A stretch of DNA of 64,000 nucleotides from Rhizobium sp. WYCCWR10014. GTDB taxonomy: Bacteria > Pseudomonadota > Alphaproteobacteria > Rhizobiales > Rhizobiaceae. Position numbers and translations under genes: made by a program. Below the pieces are notes generated by a model. The model saw only the letters and a list, made by a program, of their open reading frames with translations. It was not told the origin of the DNA and made no database searches. How positions within the stretch are numbered: the stretch's first letter is position 1; every line of letters starts with the position of its first letter. The stretch lies in contig NZ_LXFU01000024.1 in NCBI RefSeq assembly GCF_001657485.1, positions 327,769 through 391,768 of the forward strand, read 5' to 3'. Shown in pieces: positions 36,067 through 46,752 of this stretch.

Positions 36067-37164
36067 GTGAAACGCCGAAACCTGTCTCTTGCTCTTCTCC
36101 TTGCCTTTGCGGCGCCTGCCGCCGCGCAAAACAGCGCCATCTGTGAGGACCTGCGCGGTCGCCTTGCCGACCTGCCGCGATCGATCGGCAATGGCAACGG
36201 CCCGGAAGCGCGCCAATATTCCAGCGCCATGGCCGAGCAGAACCTCGAGCTGCGCAAGGTTCGCAACGAGCTGCGCAGCAATGGCTGCACCTCGGGCAGC
36301 ATGGTCGTGATCGGCGGCGAGAATGCCGACTACTGCGCCGAGCTCTCGCAGTCCGAAGCCCGCATGATCGACAATATCCGCTATCTCCAGGACCGCCGCA
36401 ACGAACTGGCCGGCCAGAACGGCGCCGCTGACGGCGCCCGCCGCGAACTGGTCGCCGCTCTCGACCGCAATGGCTGCAACAGCGAAAACTTCTATGCCCC
36501 GAGCGATCGCAGCGCCAACGAACCGGCCCCGAGCGTCGAGGAACAAGCGATGCGCAGCGATACCTTCATTCCGCTCGGCGGCGGTGAGGAGATCGATCCG
36601 CGTTACGGTCTGCCGCGGGCCGAGATGCTCTCGCCGGTCAGCACCATGTGCGTGCGCAGCTGCGACGGCGGCTTCTTCCCGATCAGCTCGAACGCCACGT
36701 CGGTCGATTTCGGCCGCGACGCCCAGACCTGCGCCAAGATGTGCCCGGGCATCGAGACTGAACTGTTCTATCGTGACGTGACGAGCACCGAAGCCTCGAA
36801 CATGATCTCGGTCGCAACGGGCACGCCCTACAGCGCCATGAAAAATGCCTTTGCCTACAAGAATCGCACGCCCGGGGAAAAGTCCTCCTGCGCCTGCAAT
36901 CTCACCGCCTATTATGAGGAAATGCGCGGCAAGCAGGCGGTGAGCGAGCCGCCGCAGCAGGGCTCGATCACCACCATCCGCACCAATCCCCCGGCAAAGG
37001 ATGCTGCAGCCGCCGCACAGCAACCATCCGTTCCCGAGCGCCCCTATGATCCGACGCAGAACCGCGTCCGTCAGGTCGGCCCGCAGTTTCTGGCCGGCGA
37101 TCAGGGCTCGATCGACCTCGCCAATCCGGCAACGCCGGGCCCGCAGCCGCAACAGCAGCAGTGA
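36067..37164 (+). CDS. DUF2865 exported protein
   Basis: 365 aa. A signal peptide (LSLALLLAFAAPAAAQ) precedes a helical N-terminal third, a Cys-rich middle (TMCVRSCDGGFFPIS, DAQTCAKMCPG, KSSCACNL) and a Pro/Gln-rich tail ending QPQQQQ. The MCVR-CDG-FFP pattern is the hallmark of DUF2865 in Rhizobiales. Function is unknown; the paired cysteines suggest disulfides in the periplasm. Monocistronic. Confidence 0.87.
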   Translation: MKRRNLSLALLLAFAAPAAAQNSAICEDLRGRLADLPRSIGNGNGPEARQYSSAMAEQNLELRKVRNELRSNGCTSGSMVVIGGENADYCAELSQSEARMIDNIRYLQDRRNELAGQNGAADGARRELVAALDRNGCNSENFYAPSDRSANEPAPSVEEQAMRSDTFIPLGGGEEIDPRYGLPRAEMLSPVSTMCVRSCDGGFFPISSNATSVDFGRDAQTCAKMCPGIETELFYRDVTSTEASNMISVATGTPYSAMKNAFAYKNRTPGEKSSCACNLTAYYEEMRGKQAVSEPPQQGSITTIRTNPPAKDAAAAAQQPSVPERPYDPTQNRVRQVGPQFLAGDQGSIDLANPATPGPQPQQQQ

Positions 37165-37281
37165 TTGAACAGCTGAAACTGCGGTGGCGGAGCCATAGCG
37201 GCGTTGTGCCAGGGTGCATGAGATGACGGAGATGTCACGTAAACGTGCGGCCGGATGGGAATGCGGGTCGCTTGAGTGTGA

Positions 37282-38028
37282 TCAGTAGGTTGTACGACCG
37301 CCGCTCAAGTCGAACGTTGATGCGGTCGTGAAGGAGTTCTCTTCGGAGAGCAGCCAGACGACCATGGAAGCGATCTCACCAAGTTCGACGAAACGATCGC
37401 GCGGAATGCGAACGCGCATATATTCGATAAACTCGGCTGTCAGCCCGTCCAATATAGGTGTCTTTGCTGTGGTCGGCGTTACCGCGTTCACGGCGATTCC
37501 TGTCTTTGCGAGTTCCTTGCCAAGGGACTTGGTGAAGCCCAGCACACCAGCTTTCGCTGCGCTGTAGGCGGCAATGTTCGGATTTCCTTCCTTTCCCGCA
37601 ACCGAGGAGATGTTCACAATCCGCCCGTAGTCGCGCTTTAACATGACCGGAACGACGTGCCGGCAACAATTGAAGGTTCCCGTGAGGCAGACATCGACGA
37701 CGCCTTTCCACTCGCTGACATCGTATTCGATCGCGGGCTTTACCGGGCCGGTAATCCCGGCGGAATTGACGAGCCCGTCGATACGGCCAAAAATCTCTTC
37801 GGTCGCCGCCGCCGCGTTTTTCACTGATACGGGATCTGCGACGTTGACGCCGAAAGCGACTGTGCCGGATCCGAGAGCGGAAGCGCTGTTCTTCGCCATG
37901 TTTTCGTTCAAGTCCCAGATGGCCACCTTGCCACCAGACTGGATGACGCGCTCTGCGATAGCATAGCCGATGCCGCGCGCACCGCCTGTGATCACGATGA
38001 TGCGTTCCTTCAAGTCGATCATGTTCAT
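37282..38028 (-). CDS. SDR-family oxidoreductase (FabG-like)
   Basis: 248 aa. Classical SDR: TGGARGIG cofactor motif, NSAG (for NNAG), Ser in NISSVAG, and the YSAAK active site. It resembles 3-oxoacyl-ACP reductases, but such sequences cover many alcohols and sugars. An acceptable GGAGG lies 11 nt before the ATG. It is divergent from a VOC-domain gene; both sit in a segment of lower GC than the flanks, so acquisition is likely. Confidence 0.88.
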   Translation of the reverse strand: MNMIDLKERIIVITGGARGIGYAIAERVIQSGGKVAIWDLNENMAKNSASALGSGTVAFGVNVADPVSVKNAAAATEEIFGRIDGLVNSAGITGPVKPAIEYDVSEWKGVVDVCLTGTFNCCRHVVPVMLKRDYGRIVNISSVAGKEGNPNIAAYSAAKAGVLGFTKSLGKELAKTGIAVNAVTPTTAKTPILDGLTAEFIEYMRVRIPRDRFVELGEIASMVVWLLSEENSFTTASTFDLSGGRTTY

Positions 38029-38301
38029 TGGGCCGTTATCCTCCGATTGAGCCGATAGCCGAATATCTATTGGAAATTCCGGGATTTCGCCTTCAGCGTA
38101 AAGACATGAAGGTTATGAATTTATCCCAAGCCCGATACTATGCCGAGCCCATTCCCTAAGGCCTGAGATTTCCGTTAGTCCTGGATCGAAAGCTCGGCAT
38201 AATTTATACGCGTTAGAAGTCCGGGTTCGGCCCGAAGCAGACCTCTTTCGTGGCCTTCAGGGAACCTGATGGTTACATCAAAGGCGAGGATGCCGAACGT
38301 C

Positions 38302-38745
38302 ATGAGACTTGCTCACATCAACTTGGTTGCCCGCGATGCGGAAGCACTCGCCGCGTTCTACGTGAACGTCATGAAATGCGATGTTCTTCGCGAACCGAAG
38401 ACGTTGTCAGGCGAAAAGGTCTCGCGAGGGAATGGGCTTTCAAATTCTGAGATTCGTGCAATCTGGCTTAAATTCCCGGAACTGGAACGGCCTTTTCTGG
38501 AGATTCACGAACATACGGTCATCCATCATCGTGACCAGCCAAGGGTCAATGAACCCGGCTTCGGACACTTAGCATTCCAGATGGAAGATATTAGCGACAC
38601 ACTTTCAAACATCATCCAAGCTGGAGGGGCGCAGATCGGACAAATTACGGATTTCGGGACGCCAGAGATGCCGTATCTAATTGCTTATGCACGCGACCCA
38701 GAGGGAAATGTGCTTGAGCTTGAGCAAAGACCTCATGGCCGTTAA
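38302..38745 (+). CDS. VOC-family (glyoxalase/dioxygenase superfamily) protein
   Basis: 147 aa. A paired beta-alpha-beta-beta-beta fold is indicated by the start RLAHINLVARDAEALAAFY, the central GFGHLAFQM and the terminal ARDPEGNVLELEQ. Metal ligands would be His5, Glu near 63, His in FGHLAF and the terminal Glu. Members include glyoxalase I, fosfomycin-resistance enzymes and epimerases. Substrate unknown. The ATG at 38290 is an alternative. The DNA is less GC-rich than that of its neighbours. Confidence 0.8.
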   Translation: MRLAHINLVARDAEALAAFYVNVMKCDVLREPKTLSGEKVSRGNGLSNSEIRAIWLKFPELERPFLEIHEHTVIHHRDQPRVNEPGFGHLAFQMEDISDTLSNIIQAGGAQIGQITDFGTPEMPYLIAYARDPEGNVLELEQRPHGR

Positions 38746-39019
38746 TGGGGCTTTCCTGCCTATTCCATCAACTGCTGAGCGTCGTCACAGTGACCCTGCG
38801 AGGTGCAAAGCAGGAAGACAGCGATCTTCGGACCTGACCTTTCATACCGCAACCTGCTCTCATTTTTGATCCTTTCACTTGGCAGCGCTTCGCGGTATAA
38901 TTAGAACAAGCTAAATTAGAAAATTTGACAGCACAGAAAACCTTCCGTCTTTGGGCCGGGGATCAACTATGGGGGTCGAAAATGCTTAGCGGCTTTAGCA
39001 GGCCTGCGCGCTAATCCTT

Positions 39020-40333
39020 TTGTCAGGGAACTTCGCTTTCGCCCAATCGGATCAGATAGAGCCAAACGCTGGAATGTGGAAGACGTGGGTAATCACGTCG
39101 GGCAAAGACTTCCGAGTCTCGCCCCCACCGGATACTTCCGCAACTGAGTTGGAGCAGGTTCGCGAACTTGTCGCAAAGAACGATGCGCAGGTCGCCGCCA
39201 AGATCACATTCTGGGACGCTGGCTCGCCCGGCTATCGATGGATCGACCTGGTCAACAAACGTCTTCTCGCAAACCAGACGATCCCCAATGCGCATCGCGT
39301 CTACACCTATTTGACGATGGCGGTCTACGACGCCACCATCGCGGCTTGGGAGTCGAAATACTTCTACAATCGCCCCCGCCCGAGCGAGGTGGATACGACA
39401 CTGCCGACTGCGCTACCTACGCCTCGGAGTCCCGATTATCCATCCGAACACGCGGCCGCCGCCGCCGCCGCCGCGACCGTTCTTGCCTATTTCTTTCCCG
39501 ACGAGGCGTCGTCGTTCCAGGCGATGGCCGAAGAAGCCGCACAGTCGCGTGTCCTTGCCGGTGTCCAGTTCCCAAGCGATTCATCCGCCGGCCTGGAACT
39601 GGGGCGACGCGTGGCAGAGCAAGTGATTGCGCGGGCAAAGGCCGACGGCTCCGATGCCGTCTGGACCGGCACCGTGCCGACCGGGCCGTGCATGTGGGTC
39701 GGAGACAAACCCGCCAATGCAACCATGCCAAACTGGAAGCCGATCCTGCTCGAGACAGCCGATGAATTCAGGCCACCGACTCCGCCCGACTGCAAGTCTG
39801 CGGCCGTGAAGGCCGAGACGGATGCAGTCCGCCAGTTTGAGCGAAAATTCCCCAACAGCTACAAGGCGTTCTACTGGCAAAGCCCATCCGGCCTGTTCAC
39901 CGACTGGTATGACTATGCCAGCAAGTGGATGTTCGAGGACAAGACGGATTCGAACCCGCCGCGCGCCGCACGGGCTTACGCGATGCTCGCAACGGTCTAC
40001 TACGACGCCTATATTGCAAGCAACGACGGGAAATACGCTTATTGGTACCTGCGGCCCAACATGCTTGACCCGAGCATCACTCCCCTGTTCGCAGTGCCGG
40101 CCCATCCCAGTTATCCGTCGAATCACTCCACGTTGTCGACTGCCCGATGCGAGGTGCTTGCCTATCTGTTCCCCGACCAGGCAGAGTTCATCCGAACGGT
40201 CGGCAAGGAAGCGGGCGATTCCCGCATCTGGGCCGGCATCCACTATGAAATGGACAACCGGGCCGGTGCCGCACTTGGCAAAGCAGTCGCCGGGAAATTC
40301 ATCGAGCGGGCAAAAAAAGACGGGGCAGACTAG
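39020..40333 (+). CDS. double PAP2 / vanadium-haloperoxidase-like protein, 5' end frameshifted
   Basis: 437 aa from a TTG. Two PAP2-like halves are present. The first has YNRPRPSE, YPSEHAAAA and SRVLAGVQFPSD, where the expected last His is Gln. The second has YLRPNML, YPSNHSTLS and SRIWAGIHYEMD with His kept. The TTG lies inside a signal-peptide-like run (ACALILLSGNFAFAQ) whose beginning, MLSGFS from the ATG at 38982, is in another frame; a stop at 38996 blocks the true frame. So the gene needs one indel repaired to encode a full signal peptide. Confidence 0.75.
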   Translation: MSGNFAFAQSDQIEPNAGMWKTWVITSGKDFRVSPPPDTSATELEQVRELVAKNDAQVAAKITFWDAGSPGYRWIDLVNKRLLANQTIPNAHRVYTYLTMAVYDATIAAWESKYFYNRPRPSEVDTTLPTALPTPRSPDYPSEHAAAAAAAATVLAYFFPDEASSFQAMAEEAAQSRVLAGVQFPSDSSAGLELGRRVAEQVIARAKADGSDAVWTGTVPTGPCMWVGDKPANATMPNWKPILLETADEFRPPTPPDCKSAAVKAETDAVRQFERKFPNSYKAFYWQSPSGLFTDWYDYASKWMFEDKTDSNPPRAARAYAMLATVYYDAYIASNDGKYAYWYLRPNMLDPSITPLFAVPAHPSYPSNHSTLSTARCEVLAYLFPDQAEFIRTVGKEAGDSRIWAGIHYEMDNRAGAALGKAVAGKFIERAKKDGAD

Positions 40334-40443
40334 CGGAAGGGCCGCTAGCGCCCTTTCTCCTGAAATGTCGCAATCCTAAGCGAGGGGTTCTCGGTGGAAC
40401 GTTCCGTCCACTCAGCAGCCGACGTGGGAGGCAGCAACGTTTC

Positions 40444-41854
<1,411 letters not shown>

Positions 41855-41860
41855 CTATCT

Positions 41861-42020
41861 TACCAGGCCGGTCTTCTGACTCGGCGTCATCCGTCTGCCG
41901 CAGCCTTCCCGGCGAAAAGCCAGTGGCGTGATGAAGCGGCAGGCGTCGGCCTTACAGCGTTGGGCACGTTCCGGTCTTGCACCGGATTCCCGATTCTCCC
42001 GCCTTACCGGCGGGCACCTG
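41861..42020 (-). promoter_or_regulatory. cobalamin (AdoCbl) riboswitch
   Basis: Read on the minus strand it has the conserved blocks in order: GGTGCCCGCC, GGGAATCCGGTGC, CCCAACGCTGT, the B12 box GCCACTG (plus-strand 41921-41927), GGGAAGG, GATGACGCCGAGTCAGAAGACC. It precedes bluB by about 50 nt and should shut it down when B12 is ample. The edges are approximate. Confidence 0.93.
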
Positions 42021-42081
42021 ACGGCGCATCTATTTCAGGAAAGCGCGGCGGCGGCAAGCCGGCCCTCATACCGCCGACACG

Positions 42082-43614
42082 TTGCATGCGACATCGACTT
42101 CATGGACAGAGGCGCATCGCTGCCTTAAAAACAAACCGATCCTGGCCGACGCCCATGGCGCCGCACTTTTTCTCTTTACACTTTGGTTGCCCGTGCCCCG
42201 CCTCACACCCATGATCCTTGCGGTCGCCCTGTTCATGGAACAGATGGATTCGACCGTTATCGCCACCAGCCTGCCGGCAATCGCTGCCGATATTGGCACC
42301 TCGCCGATCGCGCTGAAGCTTGCCGTCACCAGCTATCTCGTGGCGCTGGCGATCTTCATCCCGATCAGCGGCTGGATGTCCGATCGTTTCGGCGCGCGCA
42401 ACATTTTCCGCATGGCGATCTTCGTTTTCATGATCGGCTCGATCGCCTGCGCCTTTTCCAACTCGATCACGGCCTTCGTCATCTCACGCCTGATCCAGGG
42501 CGCAGGGGGCTCGATGATGACGCCGGTCAGCCGCCTGCTGCTGGTCCGGGGAACGCCGCGCCATGAACTCGTCGATGCCATGGCCTGGCTCACCATTCCC
42601 GCTTTGATCGGTCCGATCATGGGTCCGCCGATCGGCGGTTTCCTCACCACCTACCTCACCTGGCACTGGATCTTCTGGATCAATGTCCCGATCGGCGTGC
42701 TCGGCATCATCCTCGTCACCCGGTTCCTGCCGGCGGTCGAGCCACGCAGTCCGCGGCCGATGGACTTCCCGGGCTTCTTCCTGTGCGGCCTCGGCTTCTC
42801 CGGCTTCGTCTTCGGCGTGTCGGTGATCAGCCTGCCGGCCGTGCCCGTTATCTACGGTTATGCCACAGTTACCATCGGCATCCTTGCCGGCCTCCTCTAC
42901 CTCCTGCATGCCCGCCGCGTGCCCTATCCGCTTCTCGATCCGAAGATGTTCCGTTACCCGATGTTCCGGGCGGCGATCCTCGGCGCCTCGAATTTCCGCA
43001 TGGGGCTCGGCGCCCTGCCTTTCCTGATGCCATTGATGCTGCAGCTCGGCTTCGGCCTGACGCCGCTGCAATCGGGCTCGGTCACCTTCGTCAGCGCGCT
43101 CGGCTCCATGGGCTCGAAATTCGCCGCATCGCGCACCTTCAATGCCTTCGGCTTTCGCACCGTCATATCAATCACGACTTTGCTGGCGGCGATCTTCCTC
43201 GGCATCAACGGTCTGTTCACCGCCGAAACGCCGCTATTCCTCATCATGGCCTGCCTGCTGATCGGCGGCCTGTTCCGCTCCATGGCTTTCTCGGGCGTCA
43301 ACGCCATGGCCTTCGGCGATGTCGACGACGCCGACAGCAGCCAGGCAACCGCGATCAATGCCGTTGCCCAGCGTATCTCCATGGCGATGGGTGTGGCGAT
43401 CGCCGGCGGCATCCTCGAAATCTCGAGCAGCTTTCACGGCGGCAGGCTGCTGGTTTCGGATTTCCATATCGCCTTCTTCAGCGTCGCGGCGATTTCGGCA
43501 CTGGCCTGCATCACCTTCCTGCGCCTGCCGCATGATGCCGGCGCAGAACTGACGGCGCGCGGCCGCAAGCGCCGGCATGCCGAGCCCGAAGAGGCCGTGG
43601 CGGAAAATAGCTGA
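42082..43614 (+). CDS. MFS drug exporter, DHA2-like
   Basis: 510 aa, with about 12-14 membrane segments. The core begins MILAVALFMEQMDSTVIATS, a DHA2 signature, and motif A appears as GWMSDRFGARNIFR. Motif C-like GPIMGPPIGGFL is present. It probably extrudes hydrophobic compounds. The start is uncertain: the ATG at 42082 adds about 43 residues before the first DHA2 helix, and a start near 42211 (MILAV) is possible. It is divergent from the riboswitch-bluB unit. Confidence 0.87.
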   Translation: MHATSTSWTEAHRCLKNKPILADAHGAALFLFTLWLPVPRLTPMILAVALFMEQMDSTVIATSLPAIAADIGTSPIALKLAVTSYLVALAIFIPISGWMSDRFGARNIFRMAIFVFMIGSIACAFSNSITAFVISRLIQGAGGSMMTPVSRLLLVRGTPRHELVDAMAWLTIPALIGPIMGPPIGGFLTTYLTWHWIFWINVPIGVLGIILVTRFLPAVEPRSPRPMDFPGFFLCGLGFSGFVFGVSVISLPAVPVIYGYATVTIGILAGLLYLLHARRVPYPLLDPKMFRYPMFRAAILGASNFRMGLGALPFLMPLMLQLGFGLTPLQSGSVTFVSALGSMGSKFAASRTFNAFGFRTVISITTLLAAIFLGINGLFTAETPLFLIMACLLIGGLFRSMAFSGVNAMAFGDVDDADSSQATAINAVAQRISMAMGVAIAGGILEISSSFHGGRLLVSDFHIAFFSVAAISALACITFLRLPHDAGAELTARGRKRRHAEPEEAVAENS

Positions 43615-43883
43615 TCTCCCTCGCGCCATGGACCCCTCCTGCACCCACCGGTTCGCAAGGCTCGGCAACGGCGGGAGTAGGCGCGAATGGCACGCGTGTG
43701 CTCAGCATTCCTTTCTACTTTATGATTTATTCACACATCAAATACACACTGCGTTTGCGCGTTTTGGGTTGCTATCAGGACATGGGCATGAGCGCTCGTG
43801 ATGTGACCGTCGGCGTCGATGCCCGTATTGATACGCCGGTCGGGAACATGTCCGACTGAGCCGCAATTCTAGGCCGCCGCGGA

Positions 43884-45758
43884 ATGTTCCAATTTTTGAA
43901 AACGATGCCTCTGACAGCCAAGCTGGCGGCGATTATCGTTGCCGTCAATCTCTGCGGCATTTCCGCTTTCGCCACCTATACCTGGATGTACGAAACCCGG
44001 GCCTTGATCGATGGCGCCAAAGCGAACTGGTCCAAGGATGCGGAGCAGTTTGCATCTCTGGCCGCGGGCGGCGTGAAATGGGGGAAAGCGAATGCCGTTC
44101 GCGAGGCTTACTCCCTCTACCGCGACGACCCTTCACTTGATCTTGTACAGTTTGCCGCATTCAACGCGGAACCAGCATCCGTCGATGCGTGGACACGCGA
44201 CGGCATCAACGGTTTGCCTGCACCCGCCGATCTGGCGAAGCGTCTCAGCGCGAAACCGGAAAAGACGACTGTCGATGATAGCGGAACATCCGCCGGCGTG
44301 GTCACGATCATCGCGCCGCTTCCGTTGGATAAGGCAGGCAAGGCCACCGGTTACATCGTCACGAACTGGTCTGTCGAAAAAATCGCTTCCGAAGTCAGGC
44401 AGAAGGTTCTCGTTTCGCTGCTCACGCAGTCCGCGATCACCGCCTTGGCCGTCATCGCCTTCCTTCTCGCCATGCGCAGCCTCGTTGGCCGGCCCATCAG
44501 GGTAATCAGCGAGAGAATTAGCGCGTTGCAGAAAGGCGATCTGGTCTCTCCCGTCACCTACAGGGAAAATGGCGACGAGATCGGCTTTCTGGCGCGTGCA
44601 TTGGAAGTTTTCCGTCACGAGGCGATTGCGAAAGTCGAGAGAGAGCAGGCCGCTGCCGAGCAGAGCGCTTCGCTCGACGCCGAACGGGCGCGCAACGCAT
44701 TGTTGACCGAAGAGGCCAGCAACACGCAACGGCTGGTCATGAACGCTCTCGCAAATGCATTGGAAGGGCTCGCCGCCGGCGACTTCTCGATACACCTGGC
44801 CGATCTCGGTCCAGAATTCGATAAATTGCGGCAGGATTTCAACAACATGGTCGATGCGGTCGCGGCCGCGCTGACAGAGATCAAGACCGCTTCCGTGGCG
44901 GTTGAAACCGGCTCGAGCGAGCTGGCGACCTCCGCGGATCAACTCGCCAGGCGGACCGAGCAACAGGCAGCAGCATTGGAACAGACCGCTGCGGCACTGG
45001 ATGAGGTGACCACGACGGTCAGGACATCGTCGCAACGGGCAGAAAATGCCGGGCAGTTGGTCGAGGAGACAAAGCGGAGCGCCCATATCTCGGCGACGGT
45101 GGTGCGTGATGCGATCGGGGCCATGGACCGGATTCAAACCTCGTCGAGCCAGATCGGCCGCATTATCGGCGTCATCGACGAAATCGCCTTTCAGACGAAC
45201 CTGCTGGCGTTGAACGCCGGCGTCGAGGCGGCGCGCGCCGGCGAGGCCGGCAAGGGTTTTGCGGTTGTTGCGCAGGAGGTGCGTGAGCTCGCCCAGCGGT
45301 CTGCAAATGCAGCCAAGGAAATCAAGAACCTGATCAATGTGTCCGGTCAGGAAGTTGCCGCGGGCGTCGGGTTGGTGAACGAAACCGGCGACGCCTTGCT
45401 GAAGATCGAGGAGCAGATCAACCGCATCAGCGACAGTATCGCTTCCATCGTCCAGTCCTATCGCGAACAGGCGACGGGTCTGCAGGAAATCAACGGCGCG
45501 ATCAACCAGATGGATCAGACGACACAGCAGAACGCGGCGATGGTCGAGGAAACCAACGCAGCCTGCCACGAACTGCTGTCGCAAGGACGCCTGCTGCAGG
45601 ACTCTGCCGGCAGGTTCATCGTCGGCGCGTCTGCGGCCAGCCAGCCCAAAGCCGTTCAACCCACCCGCCAATCTCGTCCCGAGCCGAGAGCCTTCGTGCA
45701 GCGACATGCAGGAAATGCTGCCGTTGCCGCTGCTCCCGGTGCCTGGGAGGAGTTCTAA
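43884..45758 (+). CDS. methyl-accepting chemotaxis protein
   Basis: 624 aa. TM1 (about 9-33), a periplasmic sensor of about 145 residues, TM2 (about 172-196), HAMP (LVGRPIRVISERISAL), a second HAMP-like helical region near 270-320, and a signalling domain with GEAGKGFAVVAQEVRELAQR. The last residues AWEEF match the CheR-docking pentapeptide x-W-x-x-F, so it can recruit the adaptation enzymes. It is followed by a 59-nt gap and an exported protein that may be part of the same sensory unit. Confidence 0.94.
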   Translation: MFQFLKTMPLTAKLAAIIVAVNLCGISAFATYTWMYETRALIDGAKANWSKDAEQFASLAAGGVKWGKANAVREAYSLYRDDPSLDLVQFAAFNAEPASVDAWTRDGINGLPAPADLAKRLSAKPEKTTVDDSGTSAGVVTIIAPLPLDKAGKATGYIVTNWSVEKIASEVRQKVLVSLLTQSAITALAVIAFLLAMRSLVGRPIRVISERISALQKGDLVSPVTYRENGDEIGFLARALEVFRHEAIAKVEREQAAAEQSASLDAERARNALLTEEASNTQRLVMNALANALEGLAAGDFSIHLADLGPEFDKLRQDFNNMVDAVAAALTEIKTASVAVETGSSELATSADQLARRTEQQAAALEQTAAALDEVTTTVRTSSQRAENAGQLVEETKRSAHISATVVRDAIGAMDRIQTSSSQIGRIIGVIDEIAFQTNLLALNAGVEAARAGEAGKGFAVVAQEVRELAQRSANAAKEIKNLINVSGQEVAAGVGLVNETGDALLKIEEQINRISDSIASIVQSYREQATGLQEINGAINQMDQTTQQNAAMVEETNAACHELLSQGRLLQDSAGRFIVGASAASQPKAVQPTRQSRPEPRAFVQRHAGNAAVAAAPGAWEEF

Positions 45759-45817
45759 CGTCATCCTCGTTCAATAAGCCTTATGCCGCAGCAACCCATA
45801 ATCAGGAAGGAAACACT

Positions 45818-46399
45818 ATGAAGAAAATCGTGCCCGCATTTCTTTTGGCCTGCACCGCATTTGCCATGCCCATGGGCGTATCCACGGCACAGGATGCACA
45901 GCTTGCCCCGATCTCCGACTACGTAACAAGCGACGTCAAGCCCTGGCTTAACGACCCCGCCATCATCGAGGCTATCAAGGCGCAGAACACTGCCAACGCC
46001 AATCTCAGCGCTGCCGATATCGACGCCCTCGACAAGAAGTGGCGTGCCGAAGTCGATGGCTCCGACCACTCGATGATCGACGGTGTGCTTAACAATGCCC
46101 TGTCGAAATTCCTTCAAGGAAAGAAGGAGGCTTCCGGCGGCAAGATCACGGAAATCTTCGTCATGGATGCAAAGGGTCTGGACGTCGGTCAAAGCGACAT
46201 CACATCCGACTACTGGCAGGGCGATGAGGCCAAGTTCCAGAAGTCCTTCGGCGCCGGCAAGGACGCCGTCTTCGTCGACGAGATCGAAAAGGATGAGTCG
46301 ACCCAGACGCTGCAGTCGCAGGCAAGCGTGACGATTTCCGACGACAAGGGAACGCCGATCGGCGCCATCACCGTCGGTGTGAACGTCGACGCTCTCTGA
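45818..46399 (+). CDS. exported PDC/Cache-like sensor protein
   Basis: 193 aa. A signal peptide (KIVPAFLLACTAFAMPMG, then VSTAQ) is followed by a soluble domain. The second half (KITEIFVMDAKGLDVGQSDI, then TSDYWQGDEAKF and, at the end, PIGAITVGVNVD) has the strand pattern of PDC/Cache ligand domains normally found fused to chemoreceptors and kinases. AAGGAAA precedes the ATG. Because it lies right behind an MCP gene, it may present a ligand to it. This is inference; no homologue of known role is recognised. Confidence 0.75.
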   Translation: MKKIVPAFLLACTAFAMPMGVSTAQDAQLAPISDYVTSDVKPWLNDPAIIEAIKAQNTANANLSAADIDALDKKWRAEVDGSDHSMIDGVLNNALSKFLQGKKEASGGKITEIFVMDAKGLDVGQSDITSDYWQGDEAKFQKSFGAGKDAVFVDEIEKDESTQTLQSQASVTISDDKGTPIGAITVGVNVDAL

Positions 46400-46432
46400 T
46401 CTCAGCAACGACATTCCAAAGCAGTGAAAACG

Positions 46433-46466
46433 ATATCGCCCGGAGCATGCACGGTTCGGGCGATAT
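46433..46466. other. perfect 10-bp hairpin after the sensor gene
   Basis: ATATCGCCCG / CGGGCGATAT with a 14-nt loop, 33 nt beyond the stop of the exported sensor gene. No T-tract follows, so it may be an mRNA 3'-end stabiliser or part of a Rho-dependent end. Confidence 0.5.
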
Positions 46467-46548
46467 GCATAAACAGATCGAGTGCGACATGCCTTCCTCA
46501 GAGGGTCTGTCCCCGCAAGAGCGTCAGCTTTTCAGGCAGCAAATTCTG

Positions 46549-46577
46549 CGTGACAATGCCCGAGCGTGACGCTACAT
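46549..46577 (+). promoter_or_regulatory. rhizobial sigma-70 promoter of the attenuator RNA
   Basis: CGTGAC (46549-46554), 17 nt, CTACAT (46572-46577): close to the rhizobial consensus CTTGAC-N17-CTATAT. Counting 7 nt from the -10 box puts the start at A46585, the first base of the leader ATG. Confidence 0.6.
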
Positions 46578-46584
46578 ACGCCGC

Positions 46585-46659
46585 ATGTCGATCACCTCAA
46601 CCTACGCCTCGCGATTTTATTGGTACCGCTGCTCACAGCGGACGCGGGTCCATGCGTAA
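46585..46659 (+). CDS. aromatic-rich leader peptide (attenuator)
   Basis: 24 codons: MSITSTYASRFYWYRCSQRT followed by RVHA and TAA. Phe-Tyr-Trp-Tyr at 46615-46626 samples all three end products of the shikimate pathway. There is no Shine-Dalgarno, but the predicted transcription start is the A of ATG, so translation would be leaderless, as for Sinorhizobium trpL. Hairpin CCGCTG/CAGCGG starts at the last Tyr codon. Confidence 0.7.
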   Translation: MSITSTYASRFYWYRCSQRTRVHA

Positions 46660-46716
46660 CTGAATTCGACGCGACGACAACCCGAACAGCCGCTAGTCTA
46701 CCTGGCGGCTTTTTTT
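46626..46716 (+). terminator. transcription attenuator of the type I DAHP synthase gene
   Basis: Segment 1 CCGCTG (46626-46631) pairs with segment 2 CAGCGG (46636-46641). Alternatively AGCGG (46637-46641) plus CGGGT (46645-46649) pair with CCGCT (46690-46694) plus ACCCG (46680-46684), the antiterminator. The terminator is AGCCGCTAG (46688-46696) with CTGGCGGCT (46702-46710), 9 bp, loop TCTAC, then six T. The antiterminator uses the terminator's 5' arm, so the two exclude each other. It ends 36 nt before the GTG start. Confidence 0.75.
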
Positions 46717-46752
46717 GTTCCGCGCAGGTATGACCAAACAGGAGCATACCCC

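Noticed and set aside
43621..43690. tRNA-like stretch between the MFS and MCP genes
   Set aside because: A GGTTCGCAAGGCTCG piece recalls a T-arm, but no acceptor stem or anticodon arm could be formed.
46424..46663. 79-aa ORF across the attenuator
   Set aside because: A different frame over the promoter and leader; no ribosome site and odd composition. The 24-codon frame explains the structure better.
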